NCBI GenBank assembly: GCA_030427205.1
Contig: JAUHXC010000008.1
Span: 124,001 to 188,000 of the forward strand
Reading direction: 5' to 3'
Length of the DNA: 64,000 nucleotides
Source: a bacterium
Lineage (GTDB): Bacteria > Myxococcota_A > Bradymonadia > UBA7976 > UBA1532
Shown here: positions 38,870-48,694 of the stretch, in pieces
Position numbering within the stretch: position 1 is the stretch's first letter
Layout: the number at the start of each line of letters is the position of its first letter
Notes under the pieces: model-generated
Databases searched by the model: none
The model's input: only the letters and a program-made list of their open reading frames with translations
What the model was told of the DNA's origin: nothing
Program-made: the position numbers and the translations under genes

Positions 38870-38912
38870 GCGACGCCCGGAGCGCGCCGTATGGACCGCG
38901 CGCCCCTCCCCT

Positions 38913-39659
38913 TCAGCCGGCCTGATCCAGGTGGCGCGACAGCGCGCTGCGGGCGTGTTCGAGGCGAGCGAGCATCACGTCGAGGGTATTGGACAGGCGC
39001 CGGGCCTGCTTGGGGCTCAGCCGCGAGAAGTCGTCCATGCCGGCCATGGTCTCCGGCTTCTCGGCGTACTTGTGCATCGAGTTGAGCAGCTTGATGCCAT
39101 CGGGCAGCCGGGGCCGGCCGCCGCGGCCGCCGGTGAGCGTCTTCTTGATCCGGCGGGCGTGGCGCTCCAGCTCCTGCGTCGTCCAGCCTTCGGCCGCGGC
39201 CCGGTTCAGCAGCTCGAGGCGGCGCCCGTCGGGCAGCGGCATGACCGAGCGGTAGTGGGTCGCCGTGAGACCTTCGACCTGCGCCATGCGCGGGTGGCGC
39301 CGGACGAAGTCGTGGATCTGCACCGCGTGGTGCAGCCGCGCCGGGCTGACGTCCAACCGCTCGGCCAGCTTGCGCAGGGACGCGTCCTTGTCGCCGCCCC
39401 GGGCGCGCATGCGCTCGATGTCGCCGCCGTAGACCACCGTCAGGATGCGCTCGCCCCAGTCGATGGCGAGCTCGAGCAGCTTGCGCCGGCGGCTGGCGCC
39501 CAGCTCGGCGGCGAGCGCGTCGATGTCGGCATCCGTCAGCTGCACGTCGACGCCGCCCGTCGGCGGTCGATACAGGCTCAGCGCCGTCGGGCCGGGGCGC
39601 GCCGGGTCGTACGGGTCGGATTCGAGCGGATCGCAGGCGGGCTGCGCGTGGGCGTTCAT
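38913..39659 (-). CDS. Putative HTH DNA-binding protein (weak similarity to the DUF1016/ParB-HTH pattern)
   Basis: This is 248 residues if started at the ATG at 39657-39659, which has a GGAG site 8 nt upstream; an ATG four codons earlier is possible. The N-terminal about 35 residues are unstructured. The middle (about 45-175) is helical, with a likely helix-turn-helix (SLRKLAERLDVSPARLHHAV) and a segment (GLTATHYRSVMPLPDGRR, then GWTTQELERHARRI) resembling the N-terminal HTH region of YhcG/DUF1016 proteins. A basic hinge (IKKTLTGGRGGRPRLP) follows, then a terminal helical bundle. It is probably a DNA-binding regulator. The target is unknown; the 164-bp divergent spacer upstream is a natural candidate. 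Confidence 0.5.
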   Translation of the reverse strand: MNAHAQPACDPLESDPYDPARPGPTALSLYRPPTGGVDVQLTDADIDALAAELGASRRRKLLELAIDWGERILTVVYGGDIERMRARGGDKDASLRKLAERLDVSPARLHHAVQIHDFVRRHPRMAQVEGLTATHYRSVMPLPDGRRLELLNRAAAEGWTTQELERHARRIKKTLTGGRGGRPRLPDGIKLLNSMHKYAEKPETMAGMDDFSRLSPKQARRLSNTLDVMLARLEHARSALSRHLDQAG

Positions 39660-39823
39660 CGAGGTCTCCATCGGTCTTCGTGCCGCTTCGGCTGCCGTAA
39701 TGACTACCGACCGACGACGGCAATGTGTCCGAAAGGCCCCGAAATGACGGTGAGTTCTGCCGATTTCGAAACACGCGACCGCCGGCGCTTGAGCCAGCCG
39801 CGGGGCCCGCGTAGCGTCGAGGC

Positions 39824-41443
39824 ATGACATTCCGCATCGCAATCCTCGGCGATATCCACATCTCGACCCGCGGGCGGGTCGCCGACGCCCTGCCCGCCGT
39901 CATCGAGCGGGTCATCGAACGTGAGCCCCGCTGCGTGCTGCTCGCCGGCGACATGACCAGCGGCAACCCGGACGACGGCTACGACCTCGCCCGGGTGCAG
40001 AGCTGGTGGGAGGCCCTCGACGGGGCGCTGGCCCCCTTCGCCGCGGCCGGCATCCCGGTGCTGCCCATCGCCGGCAACCACGACACCTACACCGCGGCCC
40101 ATCGGGAGGGCTACCGCCGGGCGTGGGCCGATCTGGCGCAGCGGATCCACCCGCTGACGCCGAGCGGCATGCCGCCCCGGTCGTATTCGGTGCGCCTCGA
40201 CGGGCTGCACATCGCGCTGGCCGAGATCGTCGACCAGGGCATCGACGGGGCGGTGGAGCGTTGGTTGGCCGACGATCTGGCGGCGGCGGCCGACGCCGAT
40301 CTGCGCTTCGTGGTCGGGCATGTGCCGCTGCGCTCGGCCATGGGTCGCACCAACACCGCCTTCGAGCGGCGCCTGGGCAGTCTGCTCGTCGAGCACGGGG
40401 TCGCGTGCTACTTCGCGGGCCACGAGCACCTGGTGTGGGACATCGGCATCGACACCGGCGCGGGCGCCGTCCGCCAGGTGATCGTCGGCACGCCGGGGGC
40501 CCGCTACACCTTCCCTCTGCGCGGCCCGCTCAGGCGGCAGTTCTGCCGGGGCGCCAAAGGCTGGATGCCCTGGAGCCGGCTGTGCTTCGACGTCGAGTAC
40601 GGCACCGGCGCCCAGGTGCCCACGGTCACCTTCGCCGAGGTCGAGGTCTCCGGGTCGGACTACGCCGTCGAGATGTACGCCGTCCGCGCCGATGGCCGCG
40701 TCGAGCCCTTCTGGCACTTCGAGGCGCCGCCGGCCGACGTCGCCGCGGTGATCGACCTGCGGCACGCGCAGCGCGGGCTCAACCGGGTGATGGACGCCGG
40801 GCTGGTCGTCGATGGCCTGATCGGTCCGGCGACCCGCGCCGCGCTGCGAGACTATCAGGCGATGGAGGGCCTGCCGGTCACCGGTGAGCCCGATGCCGAG
40901 ACACGGGACCGCCTCGCCGCCCGCCTCGCCGATCCCGACGTGGTCGCGATCCCGCCGCCGGTGGCGCCCGGGGGTCCCGGGCTCGACGCCGCCGAGCGCC
41001 TCGCCGAGGAGGACGTGCGCTGGCTGCAGCGCGCGCTCAATCGGCTGGCCGACGCCGGGCTGGTGGTGGACGGGCAGTTCGGCCCGCGCAGCCGCGCGGC
41101 GCTGGCCGGGTGGCAGGCGGCGGCGGGTCTGCCGGCGACCGGCGAGCCCGACGACGAGACCCTGACCCGGCTGCGGTTGGCGTTCGAGGCCCTGCTCGAG
41201 GCGCCCGAGCCGCTGCCGGGCACGCAACCCGACGACGGCCGGGTCGATACCCGGGGCGAGACGCGCTGGCTGCAGGCGGCGCTCAACCGAGCCATCGGCG
41301 CCGATCTGGTGGTCGACGGGCTGATGGGTCGCAATACCCGCGCCGCCGTTCGACGGTTTCAGGCGGACGCGGGCCTGACCGTCGACGGGATCGCCGGCCG
41401 GAATACCCTCGCCGCTCTGCGCGCGCGCCTCGGGCTGTCCTGA
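39824..41443 (+). CDS. Calcineurin-like metallophosphoesterase fused to three peptidoglycan-binding domains
   Basis: This 539-residue protein has a complete phosphoesterase metal site: GDIH (D10, H12), GDM (D43), GNHD (N85, H86), GHVP (H166) and GHEH (H200, H202). From about residue 300 there are three PG_binding_1-type domains (repeating LNRxxxAGLVVDGLxGPxTRAAL...YQ), separated by Pro/Gly-rich linkers. The phosphoesterase part hydrolyses phosphoester bonds in some substrate; the repeats normally bind cell-wall peptidoglycan. There is no signal peptide or membrane segment: the protein starts directly at the first phosphoesterase strand (MTFRIAILGD). Export, if any, must therefore use another route. 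It is divergent from the putative DNA-binding gene. Confidence 0.9.
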   Translation: MTFRIAILGDIHISTRGRVADALPAVIERVIEREPRCVLLAGDMTSGNPDDGYDLARVQSWWEALDGALAPFAAAGIPVLPIAGNHDTYTAAHREGYRRAWADLAQRIHPLTPSGMPPRSYSVRLDGLHIALAEIVDQGIDGAVERWLADDLAAAADADLRFVVGHVPLRSAMGRTNTAFERRLGSLLVEHGVACYFAGHEHLVWDIGIDTGAGAVRQVIVGTPGARYTFPLRGPLRRQFCRGAKGWMPWSRLCFDVEYGTGAQVPTVTFAEVEVSGSDYAVEMYAVRADGRVEPFWHFEAPPADVAAVIDLRHAQRGLNRVMDAGLVVDGLIGPATRAALRDYQAMEGLPVTGEPDAETRDRLAARLADPDVVAIPPPVAPGGPGLDAAERLAEEDVRWLQRALNRLADAGLVVDGQFGPRSRAALAGWQAAAGLPATGEPDDETLTRLRLAFEALLEAPEPLPGTQPDDGRVDTRGETRWLQAALNRAIGADLVVDGLMGRNTRAAVRRFQADAGLTVDGIAGRNTLAALRARLGLS

Positions 41444-41458
41444 CGCGGCTGGCACACC

Positions 41459-41475
41459 CGGGCCCATCGGGCCCG
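41459..41475 (+). terminator. Hairpin downstream of the phosphoesterase gene
   Basis: CGGGCCC (41459-41465), a 3-nt ATC loop and GGGCCCG (41469-41475) form a perfect 7-bp GC stem 16 nt after the stop codon. It is followed by AAAATT rather than a U tract. The stem is strong but the tail is not classical. Confidence 0.45.
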
Positions 41476-41513
41476 AAAATTCCTGAAACCGACCGTGCGC
41501 CTCGCCAGGTGAC

Positions 41514-41541
41514 TTGATAGAGACACCACCGCCGATATAAG
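41514..41541 (+). promoter_or_regulatory. Candidate sigma-70-type promoter for the FAD oxidoreductase gene
   Basis: TTGATA (41514-41519) and TATAAG (41536-41541) have a 16-nt spacer and are five of six matches to each consensus. They lie in one of the few AT-rich patches of the window. The predicted leader to the GTG start is about 110 nt. Confidence 0.5.
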
Positions 41542-41656
41542 TAACAAGTCGCATCGGGGGCTGGGGGGCTCCCGCGCGTACCGCCGCACGGCGTGCAGGC
41601 GCGAGCCATTCGCCGCTCGCCCGACCCGTCGCAGGCTCGCCGGCCGAGGAGTGCCC

Positions 41657-43030
41657 GTGGTCCGTTCGACCCACCGCCATCACGCTGTCGTCATCGGCTC
41701 GGGCCTCGCCGGACTCTGCGCCGCGCGGGTGCTCGCCGACCACTTCGAGCGGGTGACCGTCATCGAGCGGGACCGACCCGCCGACGACAGCCGACCGCGC
41801 AAGGGCGCGCCTCAGGGCGGCCAGGCCCACGCGCTGCTCAAGCGCGGCGAACGCATCCTCGACCGCCTCTTCCCCGGCTTCGTCGACGAGATCGAGGCCC
41901 ACGGCGCCCACCGCTTCGACTTCGGACAAGGCGTACGCTGGCTGCACCACGGGGTGTGGAAGGCGCGCTTCGACAGCCAGTTTCCGGTGCATGTGCAGAG
42001 CCGCCCGCTGATCGAAGGCCGCGTTCGGGCTCGACTGCAGCAGGACGACCGCATCTCTTTTCGCTATGGCAGCACGGTCGAGGGCCTGCGCCACGCCGAG
42101 GGGCGGGTCGTGGGCGTCGACCTGCGCGGGGCCCGCTGCGAACGCAGCGCGCTCGACGCCGATCTGGTCGTCGACGCCAGCGGCCGCGGCACCCGCCTGC
42201 CCCGCTGGCTCGAAGCCATGGGCCGGCAGGCGCCGAGCGAACAGCGCTTCGACGTCGACCTGTGCTACGCGACCCGCATCTTCGAGGCCCCCGCCGACGC
42301 GCCGGCCGACTGGCGCGCGCTCTTGATCTACGGTCAGCCGCCCTACCAGACCCGCACCGGCTTCCTGTTTCCGGTGGAAGGCAACCGCTGGCTCGTGACC
42401 CTCGTCGGCTACCTCGGCGACCACCCGCCGGGCGACGAGGCGGGCTTTCAACGCTTCGTCGAGAGCCTGCCCAGCGACGAGCTCGCCCGGGCCATCGCCC
42501 ACGCCCGCCCCCTCGGCCCCGTGCGCCGCTATCGCTTCACCCACGCCGCCATGCGCCGCTACGACCGGCTGCGCGACCTGCCCGACGGCCTGATCGCCGT
42601 GGGCGACGCGGTCTGCAGCTTCGACCCGGTCTTCGGCCAGGGCATGACGATGGCCGCGCGGGACGCCGAGCTGCTCGACCGGCACCTGCGCCGGGGGCGG
42701 CTGCGACCGCGGCGGTGGTTCAAGGCCCTGCACCGGATGAACCTCGTGCCGTGGATTCTCGCCGCGACCGAGGGCTTGCGCTTCCCGCAGCTCGCCGGCT
42801 GCCGACCGCCGGGGCTCAAGCTGCTTCAGGCCTACTGTGGGCGGGTCTTCCGCCTGTGCGGCCACGATCGGGCCGTGTATCGTCGCTTCATCCAGGTGCT
42901 GCAGATGGTCTCGGGGCCGTGGGTGCTCTTCCATCCGCGGGTGCTGTGGGCCGTTCTGCGTCATGGCGACCGCCCGCGGGCCCTGCGCGACGACCGGCAA
43001 CGCCTCGAGCTCGCCGGCGCACCGCGCTGA
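41657..43030 (+). CDS. FAD-dependent oxidoreductase / hydroxylase-like protein
   Basis: This 457-residue flavoprotein starts at the GTG at 41657, chosen because GAGGAG (41646-41651) ends 5 nt before it; a GTG at 41651 overlaps that site. The N-terminal Rossmann motif VVIGSGLAGLCAARVL binds FAD. A second FAD motif, DGLIAVGDAVCSFDPVFGQGM, is the GD motif of the p-hydroxybenzoate hydroxylase/geranylgeranyl-reductase group. The middle beta sheet (RTGFLFPVEGNRWLVTLVG) fits the substrate domain. It may hydroxylate or reduce a hydrophobic substrate; none can be assigned. There is no signal peptide. It converges with the sigma-54 activator gene, 21 bp apart. Confidence 0.85.
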   Translation: MVRSTHRHHAVVIGSGLAGLCAARVLADHFERVTVIERDRPADDSRPRKGAPQGGQAHALLKRGERILDRLFPGFVDEIEAHGAHRFDFGQGVRWLHHGVWKARFDSQFPVHVQSRPLIEGRVRARLQQDDRISFRYGSTVEGLRHAEGRVVGVDLRGARCERSALDADLVVDASGRGTRLPRWLEAMGRQAPSEQRFDVDLCYATRIFEAPADAPADWRALLIYGQPPYQTRTGFLFPVEGNRWLVTLVGYLGDHPPGDEAGFQRFVESLPSDELARAIAHARPLGPVRRYRFTHAAMRRYDRLRDLPDGLIAVGDAVCSFDPVFGQGMTMAARDAELLDRHLRRGRLRPRRWFKALHRMNLVPWILAATEGLRFPQLAGCRPPGLKLLQAYCGRVFRLCGHDRAVYRRFIQVLQMVSGPWVLFHPRVLWAVLRHGDRPRALRDDRQRLELAGAPR

Positions 43031-43051
43031 GCCCACGGCCGTCCCGCCCGC

Positions 43052-44653
<1,602 letters not shown>

Positions 44654-44826
44654 CCGACGATGGTACAAGCTCGCCGGCCCCGTCGACAGCCCTGCGTACC
44701 CTGACGGGCCCTGTCGGGGCCGGTTAGACCCTCCGTTGGCACAAGATCCTTGACGCCAGGGTCGCGGAGCGAGTTGATTGCTCATTCACAGCGATATGTG
44801 CGGCTCTGGATCTAAGGAGGACGATC

Positions 44827-46776
44827 ATGAGCATGCGGCAAACGTCGCTCGCGCTCATCTGCCCGGTTCTGCTGGCGTTGGCCGGGAGCCCGGCGCTGGC
44901 CCAGGAGGGGGACCAGCCGGCAGAGTCTGCCGAACAGGCAGCAGCCGAGGGCGCCGAGAAGGCCAAGGAAGGCGCAGAAGCGGCCAAGGCAGGCGCTGAA
45001 AAAGCCAAGGAAGGCGCCGAGAAGGCCGAGGAGGGCGCCGAGAAGGCCAAGGAGGGCGCCGAAGCAGCGGCCGCAGCCGCGCAGGCTGCCCCGGCCGCCG
45101 GCGAAGCCAAGGCCCAAGAGGCCGCCGCCGCGGGCGAGGCCAAGGCCCAAGAGGCCGCCGCCGACGGCGAGGCCAAGGCCCAAGAGGCCGCCGCCGACGG
45201 CGAGGCCAAGGCCGAAGAGGCCGCCGCCGACGGCGAGGCCAAGGCCGAAGAGGCCGCCGCGAGCGCCGCCGACGACGCCAAGGCCATGATGACCGCCCCG
45301 GCGTCCGACGGCGAGATCGGCGTGCCGTGGCCGTCGCTCTACCTGGGCGCCTCCGTGGGCGGCCACTTCGTCCTCACCCCGTGGGACTTCGGCGAGATCG
45401 ACGGCGAGGGCCGCCCGGTCTCCCCCGAGTCCTCCCTCGTCGGTCGCCTGCGCATCGGCTATCAGGCCGCCGAGTGGCTGGCCCTCGAGGCCTCGGTCGC
45501 GCACATGGCCTTCAAGGCCTCCACCGAGACCAACCCCGGCTGGATCTACGACATCGACGGGCTCTTCTTCTTGAAGAACGCCGACGCGTGGTCGGGCTAC
45601 GTCAGCGCCGGTGTGGGCATCTACCACAACGCCGCCCCCGACCTCGTCGACGAAGAGGCCGACATCAACGTGCACGTCGGCCTCGGCACGAAGGTCCGCG
45701 TCGCCCACTGGCTGTGGCTGCGCGGCGACGTGCGCTACTACCTCGGCGACTCGCTCGATCCCGATCTACCGGTCGCCAACAACATCGAAGCGGTGATGGG
45801 GCTCGACCTCATGCTGTGGGGCCCCGACCCCAAGCCCAAGGACACCGACGGCGACGGCATCATCGATCCCGACGATCGCTGCCCGACGGTGCCCGGCCAG
45901 AAGGAGACCGCCGGCTGCCCCGACCGTGATCGCGACGGCATCGTCGACGCCGAGGACGCCTGCCCCGACGCCGCCGGTCCGGCGGAGAACAAGGGCTGCC
46001 CCGATCGCGACGGCGACGGCATCCTCGACAAGGACGACAAGTGCCCCGACACCCCCGGCGTCGCCGAGGAGCAGGGCTGCCCGCTGAAGATCAAGGACAA
46101 GGACGGCGACGGCATCCCCGACGACAAGGATCTCTGCCCCGAGAAGCCCGAAGACATGGACGGCATCGAGGACGCCAACGGCTGCCCCGAAGACGACGCC
46201 GATCAGGACGGCATCCTCGACGCGGTGGACAAGTGCCCGCTGAAGGCCGAGACGAAGAACGACTTCGAGGAAGACGACGGCTGCCCCGACGAGAAGCCCA
46301 CGCCCAAGGTCGTGGTGACCTGCGAGCGCTTCGAACTCAACGAGTCGATCTACTTCGACCTGGCCAAGTTCAGCATCCAGGCCCGCTCCTTCCCCATCCT
46401 CGACCAGCTGGCCGAGGCCCTGAAGTCGAACACGCACGTCAAGCGGATCCGCATCGAGGGCCACACCGACAGCCAGGGCAAGGACAGCTCGAACCTGACG
46501 CTGTCGAACAACCGGGCCCGCGAGGTGCGCAAGTACCTCGTCAACAAGGGCATCGCCGGCAAGCGGCTCGAGTCGAAGGGCTACGGCGAGACCCGCCCGA
46601 TCGCCACCAACGACACCGAGCAGGGCCGGGCCCAGAACCGCCGCGTCGACTTCGTCATCGTCGAGCAGGAGAAGCGCCAGGACTGCCAGGAGGTCGAGGA
46701 GATCAAGGGCGTGAAGGTCGAGGACGGCGAGGTGAAGACCAAGGCCGCCGACGGCGCCAAGACCAAGACCCCCTGA
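44827..46776 (+). CDS. OmpA-family outer-membrane protein with Ala/Glu/Lys repeats and TSP3 linkers
   Basis: This 649-residue exported protein has a perfect AAGGAGG ribosome site and a clear signal peptide (cleavage at ALA-QEG). Residues about 42-79 are GAEKAKE-type heptads and about 91-145 are GEAKAQEAAAD-type 11-mers, predicted long helix or coiled coil. Residues about 160-335 form an eight-stranded-like barrel domain (YLGASVGGHFVL...VMGLDLMLWG). Next come five TSP3 repeats with Cys-Pro pairs (DGDGIIDPDDRCP and similar). The end is an OmpA C-terminal domain ([27 protein letters not shown]) that binds peptidoglycan. The C-terminus ends in a Lys/Glu-rich tail. Strong codon bias and the good ribosome site suggest high expression. 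It probably tethers the outer membrane to the wall. Confidence 0.93.
   Translation: MSMRQTSLALICPVLLALAGSPALAQEGDQPAESAEQAAAEGAEKAKEGAEAAKAGAEKAKEGAEKAEEGAEKAKEGAEAAAAAAQAAPAAGEAKAQEAAAAGEAKAQEAAADGEAKAQEAAADGEAKAEEAAADGEAKAEEAAASAADDAKAMMTAPASDGEIGVPWPSLYLGASVGGHFVLTPWDFGEIDGEGRPVSPESSLVGRLRIGYQAAEWLALEASVAHMAFKASTETNPGWIYDIDGLFFLKNADAWSGYVSAGVGIYHNAAPDLVDEEADINVHVGLGTKVRVAHWLWLRGDVRYYLGDSLDPDLPVANNIEAVMGLDLMLWGPDPKPKDTDGDGIIDPDDRCPTVPGQKETAGCPDRDRDGIVDAEDACPDAAGPAENKGCPDRDGDGILDKDDKCPDTPGVAEEQGCPLKIKDKDGDGIPDDKDLCPEKPEDMDGIEDANGCPEDDADQDGILDAVDKCPLKAETKNDFEEDDGCPDEKPTPKVVVTCERFELNESIYFDLAKFSIQARSFPILDQLAEALKSNTHVKRIRIEGHTDSQGKDSSNLTLSNNRAREVRKYLVNKGIAGKRLESKGYGETRPIATNDTEQGRAQNRRVDFVIVEQEKRQDCQEVEEIKGVKVEDGEVKTKAADGAKTKTP
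44950..45261 (+). repeat. Ala/Lys/Glu heptad and 11-mer repeats in the OmpA protein
   Basis: Five or so GAEKAKE-like 7-residue units are followed by five GEAKA(Q/E)EAAA(A/D) 11-residue units, nearly identical at DNA level (33-bp units from about 45097). The pattern is amphipathic and resembles LEA or coiled-coil segments. Near-identity of the 33-bp copies makes copy-number change by slippage or recombination likely. Confidence 0.85.
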
Positions 46777-46783
46777 GGTCGCC

Positions 46784-46819
46784 CGATGACCGGGCCCTCT
46801 CCTCGGAGTCCGGTCATCG
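46784..46819 (+). terminator. Inverted repeat, probable terminator of the OmpA gene; only element in the 46777-47075 gap
   Basis: CGATGACCGG (46784-46793) and CCGGTCATCG (46810-46819) form a perfect 10-bp stem with a 16-nt loop, 8 nt after the stop. There is no U tract. The remaining about 250 bases to 47075 contain no open frame or structure I can support. Confidence 0.55.
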
Positions 46820-47075
46820 CCCCTCCCGCTGGCCATGCGCCCACTGCGGGCAGCCCAACTCGGGCCGCAAGAGCCCGCCCCCCCTGCTCTCATCCCCGAA
46901 CGTTGAGCGTACGCGCACCGACCACGGGGACGCCGTGAGGCGCGCGTGCCGTTCACTCTGTGTCGTTGGGTATGCGGTCGCGGGGTATACGGCTCGTACG
47001 CGCAGCCACGGCGTAGCGGCGCGAGGCCGGCGGCTCAGCGCCTGATTGGCCCCATCAAACAACCACTGGTCTTGC

Positions 47076-47480
47076 TCAGGCCGTCTGGCTCGGCAGCTCC
47101 GACGCGCCGCTCATCGCCGCCCGGATGGCCGCCCTCAAGACCCGCAGGGTGAACGGCTTGCGCAGGACCTGCGCCGCGCCCAGCCGCCTGGCGAGCTCGA
47201 GGTAGTCGACCTGCACCGTGCGCCCGCCGCCGGAGATCGCGATGATCGGCAGCGGATCGCTCGACTGCCGCAGCGTGCGCAAGAGCTCGATGCCGTCCAT
47301 GTCGGGCATGTAGATGTCGGTGATGAGCAGGTCGAAGCGCTCGGCCTTGAGCCGCTCGATCGCCCGGCGACCGTTGTGCACGATCTCGGCGCGGTGACCA
47401 TCCGACCTCAGCAGCGAGGCCAGGGTCCGCGCGCCGAGTTCGTCATCCTCGACGACCAGAACATGCAGCGGCTCATCCAT
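47076..47480 (-). CDS. Single-domain response regulator (CheY-like receiver)
   Basis: This is 134 residues, receiver domain only. It has the acidic pair E11/D12/D13 (VVEDDE), phospho-acceptor D55 in LLITDIYMPDMDG, the switch residue in AISGGG (Ser83) and Lys108 in VLRKPF, so it should be phosphorylatable. No output domain is present, so it must act by protein contact. It has a GGGAGG ribosome site. There is no histidine kinase nearby. The N-terminal Met is at 47478-47480. Confidence 0.93.
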   Translation of the reverse strand: MDEPLHVLVVEDDELGARTLASLLRSDGHRAEIVHNGRRAIERLKAERFDLLITDIYMPDMDGIELLRTLRQSSDPLPIIAISGGGRTVQVDYLELARRLGAAQVLRKPFTLRVLRAAIRAAMSGASELPSQTA

Positions 47481-47567
47481 CTCTCGCCTCCCCCGGCTCG
47501 ACCAACGGCGGGCGTCGAGCCGGCTGCACGGGGCAGCGGCCGACGACGCCCCACGCCCAGCATAGTG

Positions 47568-47882
47568 TCAATCGACGGCGGACGCGACCGCAGAGGATGC
47601 AGAAGCGCTGTCGAGCCCGTCGTCACCCTCCGCCGCGACGAGGCGGATGGCGCCCAACGGGCAGCGCTGCGCCGCCTCGCGCAGCGCCGCGTGCGCCGCC
47701 TCGAAAGCAGCCACACTCGACGCATCCGGGGCGCGCACCCGACTGCGGCCATCCGGCCCGAACTCGAAGTGCGCCGGCGCGGCGACGAGGCAGACGCCCG
47801 CGCCGATACACCGCGCCCCATCGACCACGATCATGACCTCGCCCGGCGACTCCGACCCGGTCTCGTCGGCGCCCACCGTCAC
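47568..47882 (-). CDS. Small ferredoxin, probably 3Fe-4S
   Basis: This is 104 residues. The core runs from MIVVDGARC to PLGAIRL. Cluster ligands are C25 and C31 (CIGAGVC) and C74 (QRCPLGA). Three cysteines with Gly/Ala in place of the fourth fit a 3Fe-4S ferredoxin of the type that feeds cytochrome P450s. The start GTG (47880-47882) overlaps the stop of the upstream lipoprotein gene as GTGA, implying coupled translation; an internal ATG at residue 17 is an alternative. The C-terminal about 20 residues are an Asp/Ser/Ala tail. No P450 or reductase is in the window, so the redox partner is unknown. Confidence 0.85.
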   Translation of the reverse strand: MTVGADETGSESPGEVMIVVDGARCIGAGVCLVAAPAHFEFGPDGRSRVRAPDASSVAAFEAAHAALREAAQRCPLGAIRLVAAEGDDGLDSASASSAVASAVD

Positions 47883-48532
47883 CGCGCGGCGTCTTCGACC
47901 GCGGCGCCGTCGGGCTGGGCGTCGGGCAGATCGACCGGCGCGCCATCGACCGCGCCACTGTCATCGGGGGCAGCGCCGTCCACCGCGCCGTCCGCAGCGC
48001 CGTCCGCAGCGCCGCCCATATCGGCCGGCGCAGGCTCGGCGTCATCCGCCATCCCGTCGACCGCCGCGTCCGGCGCGGCGTCGGCGATCTGCCCATCGGG
48101 AGGAGACATATCGCCCTCGACGGGCGCGGCGTCCGGCGACGGCGCCCCCTGATCGGCCAGCAGCGCCCGGTCGACGCAGCGATCGAACGCGCACTGCTGG
48201 TGATCCGCGCAGTCGCTGTCGACCACGCAGATCCGCCCGCAGACCCCCGACTCTTCATCCGCGTCGAGGCGACAGACCTCGCCCCGGGCGGCGACGCAGT
48301 CGTCGTCCGCCCGGCACGCGCGGAAGCAGACCCCCACCGGCTCCTCTGCCGCCGGGCCGAGCACGGTGCGGCAGACCTCGCCCGTCTCGCAGTCGCCGTC
48401 GACCTCGCAGTTACCGCCCTCGGTGGCGAACTCGGTCGTGCACGCCACCGCCAGGGCCAGCACCAGCGCAAACGCCGCGACGATGCGGCGACGGACGACT
48501 CGGCGGCCGACGGCCCCGACTGACTGAGACAT
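47879..48532 (-). CDS. Cys-rich lipoprotein with acidic Ala/Asp tail
   Basis: This is a 217-residue protein with an Arg-rich lipoprotein signal (lipobox LAVAC; Cys about 31). Residues about 40-120 contain 13 cysteines in a repeating CxxDxDC...EVC...GVC pattern, three small disulfide-rich modules of the sort common on exported Myxococcota proteins. The remaining about 95 residues are Ala/Asp/Gly/Pro-rich and probably disordered. It is most likely an outer-membrane or periplasmic lipoprotein of unknown role. It has an AGGAG site before the ATG at 48532. It overlaps the ferredoxin gene by 4 nt, an odd pairing of an exported and a cytoplasmic product. Confidence 0.75.
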   Translation of the reverse strand: MSQSVGAVGRRVVRRRIVAAFALVLALAVACTTEFATEGGNCEVDGDCETGEVCRTVLGPAAEEPVGVCFRACRADDDCVAARGEVCRLDADEESGVCGRICVVDSDCADHQQCAFDRCVDRALLADQGAPSPDAAPVEGDMSPPDGQIADAAPDAAVDGMADDAEPAPADMGGAADGAADGAVDGAAPDDSGAVDGAPVDLPDAQPDGAAVEDAAR

Positions 48533-48694
48533 GGTGGTCTGCTCCTGCTGATCGAGCCGGTTTGGTACACCACCCCGGGCGTCGACGTAAAGCCGGGCCG
48601 CCCGCCCCGCCCCCTGCCCGCCCCCGAGCCGGGCGGGGGTTGCGCCGCCCCGGCGCGGGCGGCAGAATCGCCCACCGCTTCACAGGAGGCCCCC

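Noticed and set aside
44736-44755. TGGCAC followed by TTGAC upstream of the OmpA gene as a sigma-54 promoter
   Set aside because: The spacing between the GG and the -12 GC-equivalent is wrong and the -12 lacks GC. It is at best a fortuitous match.
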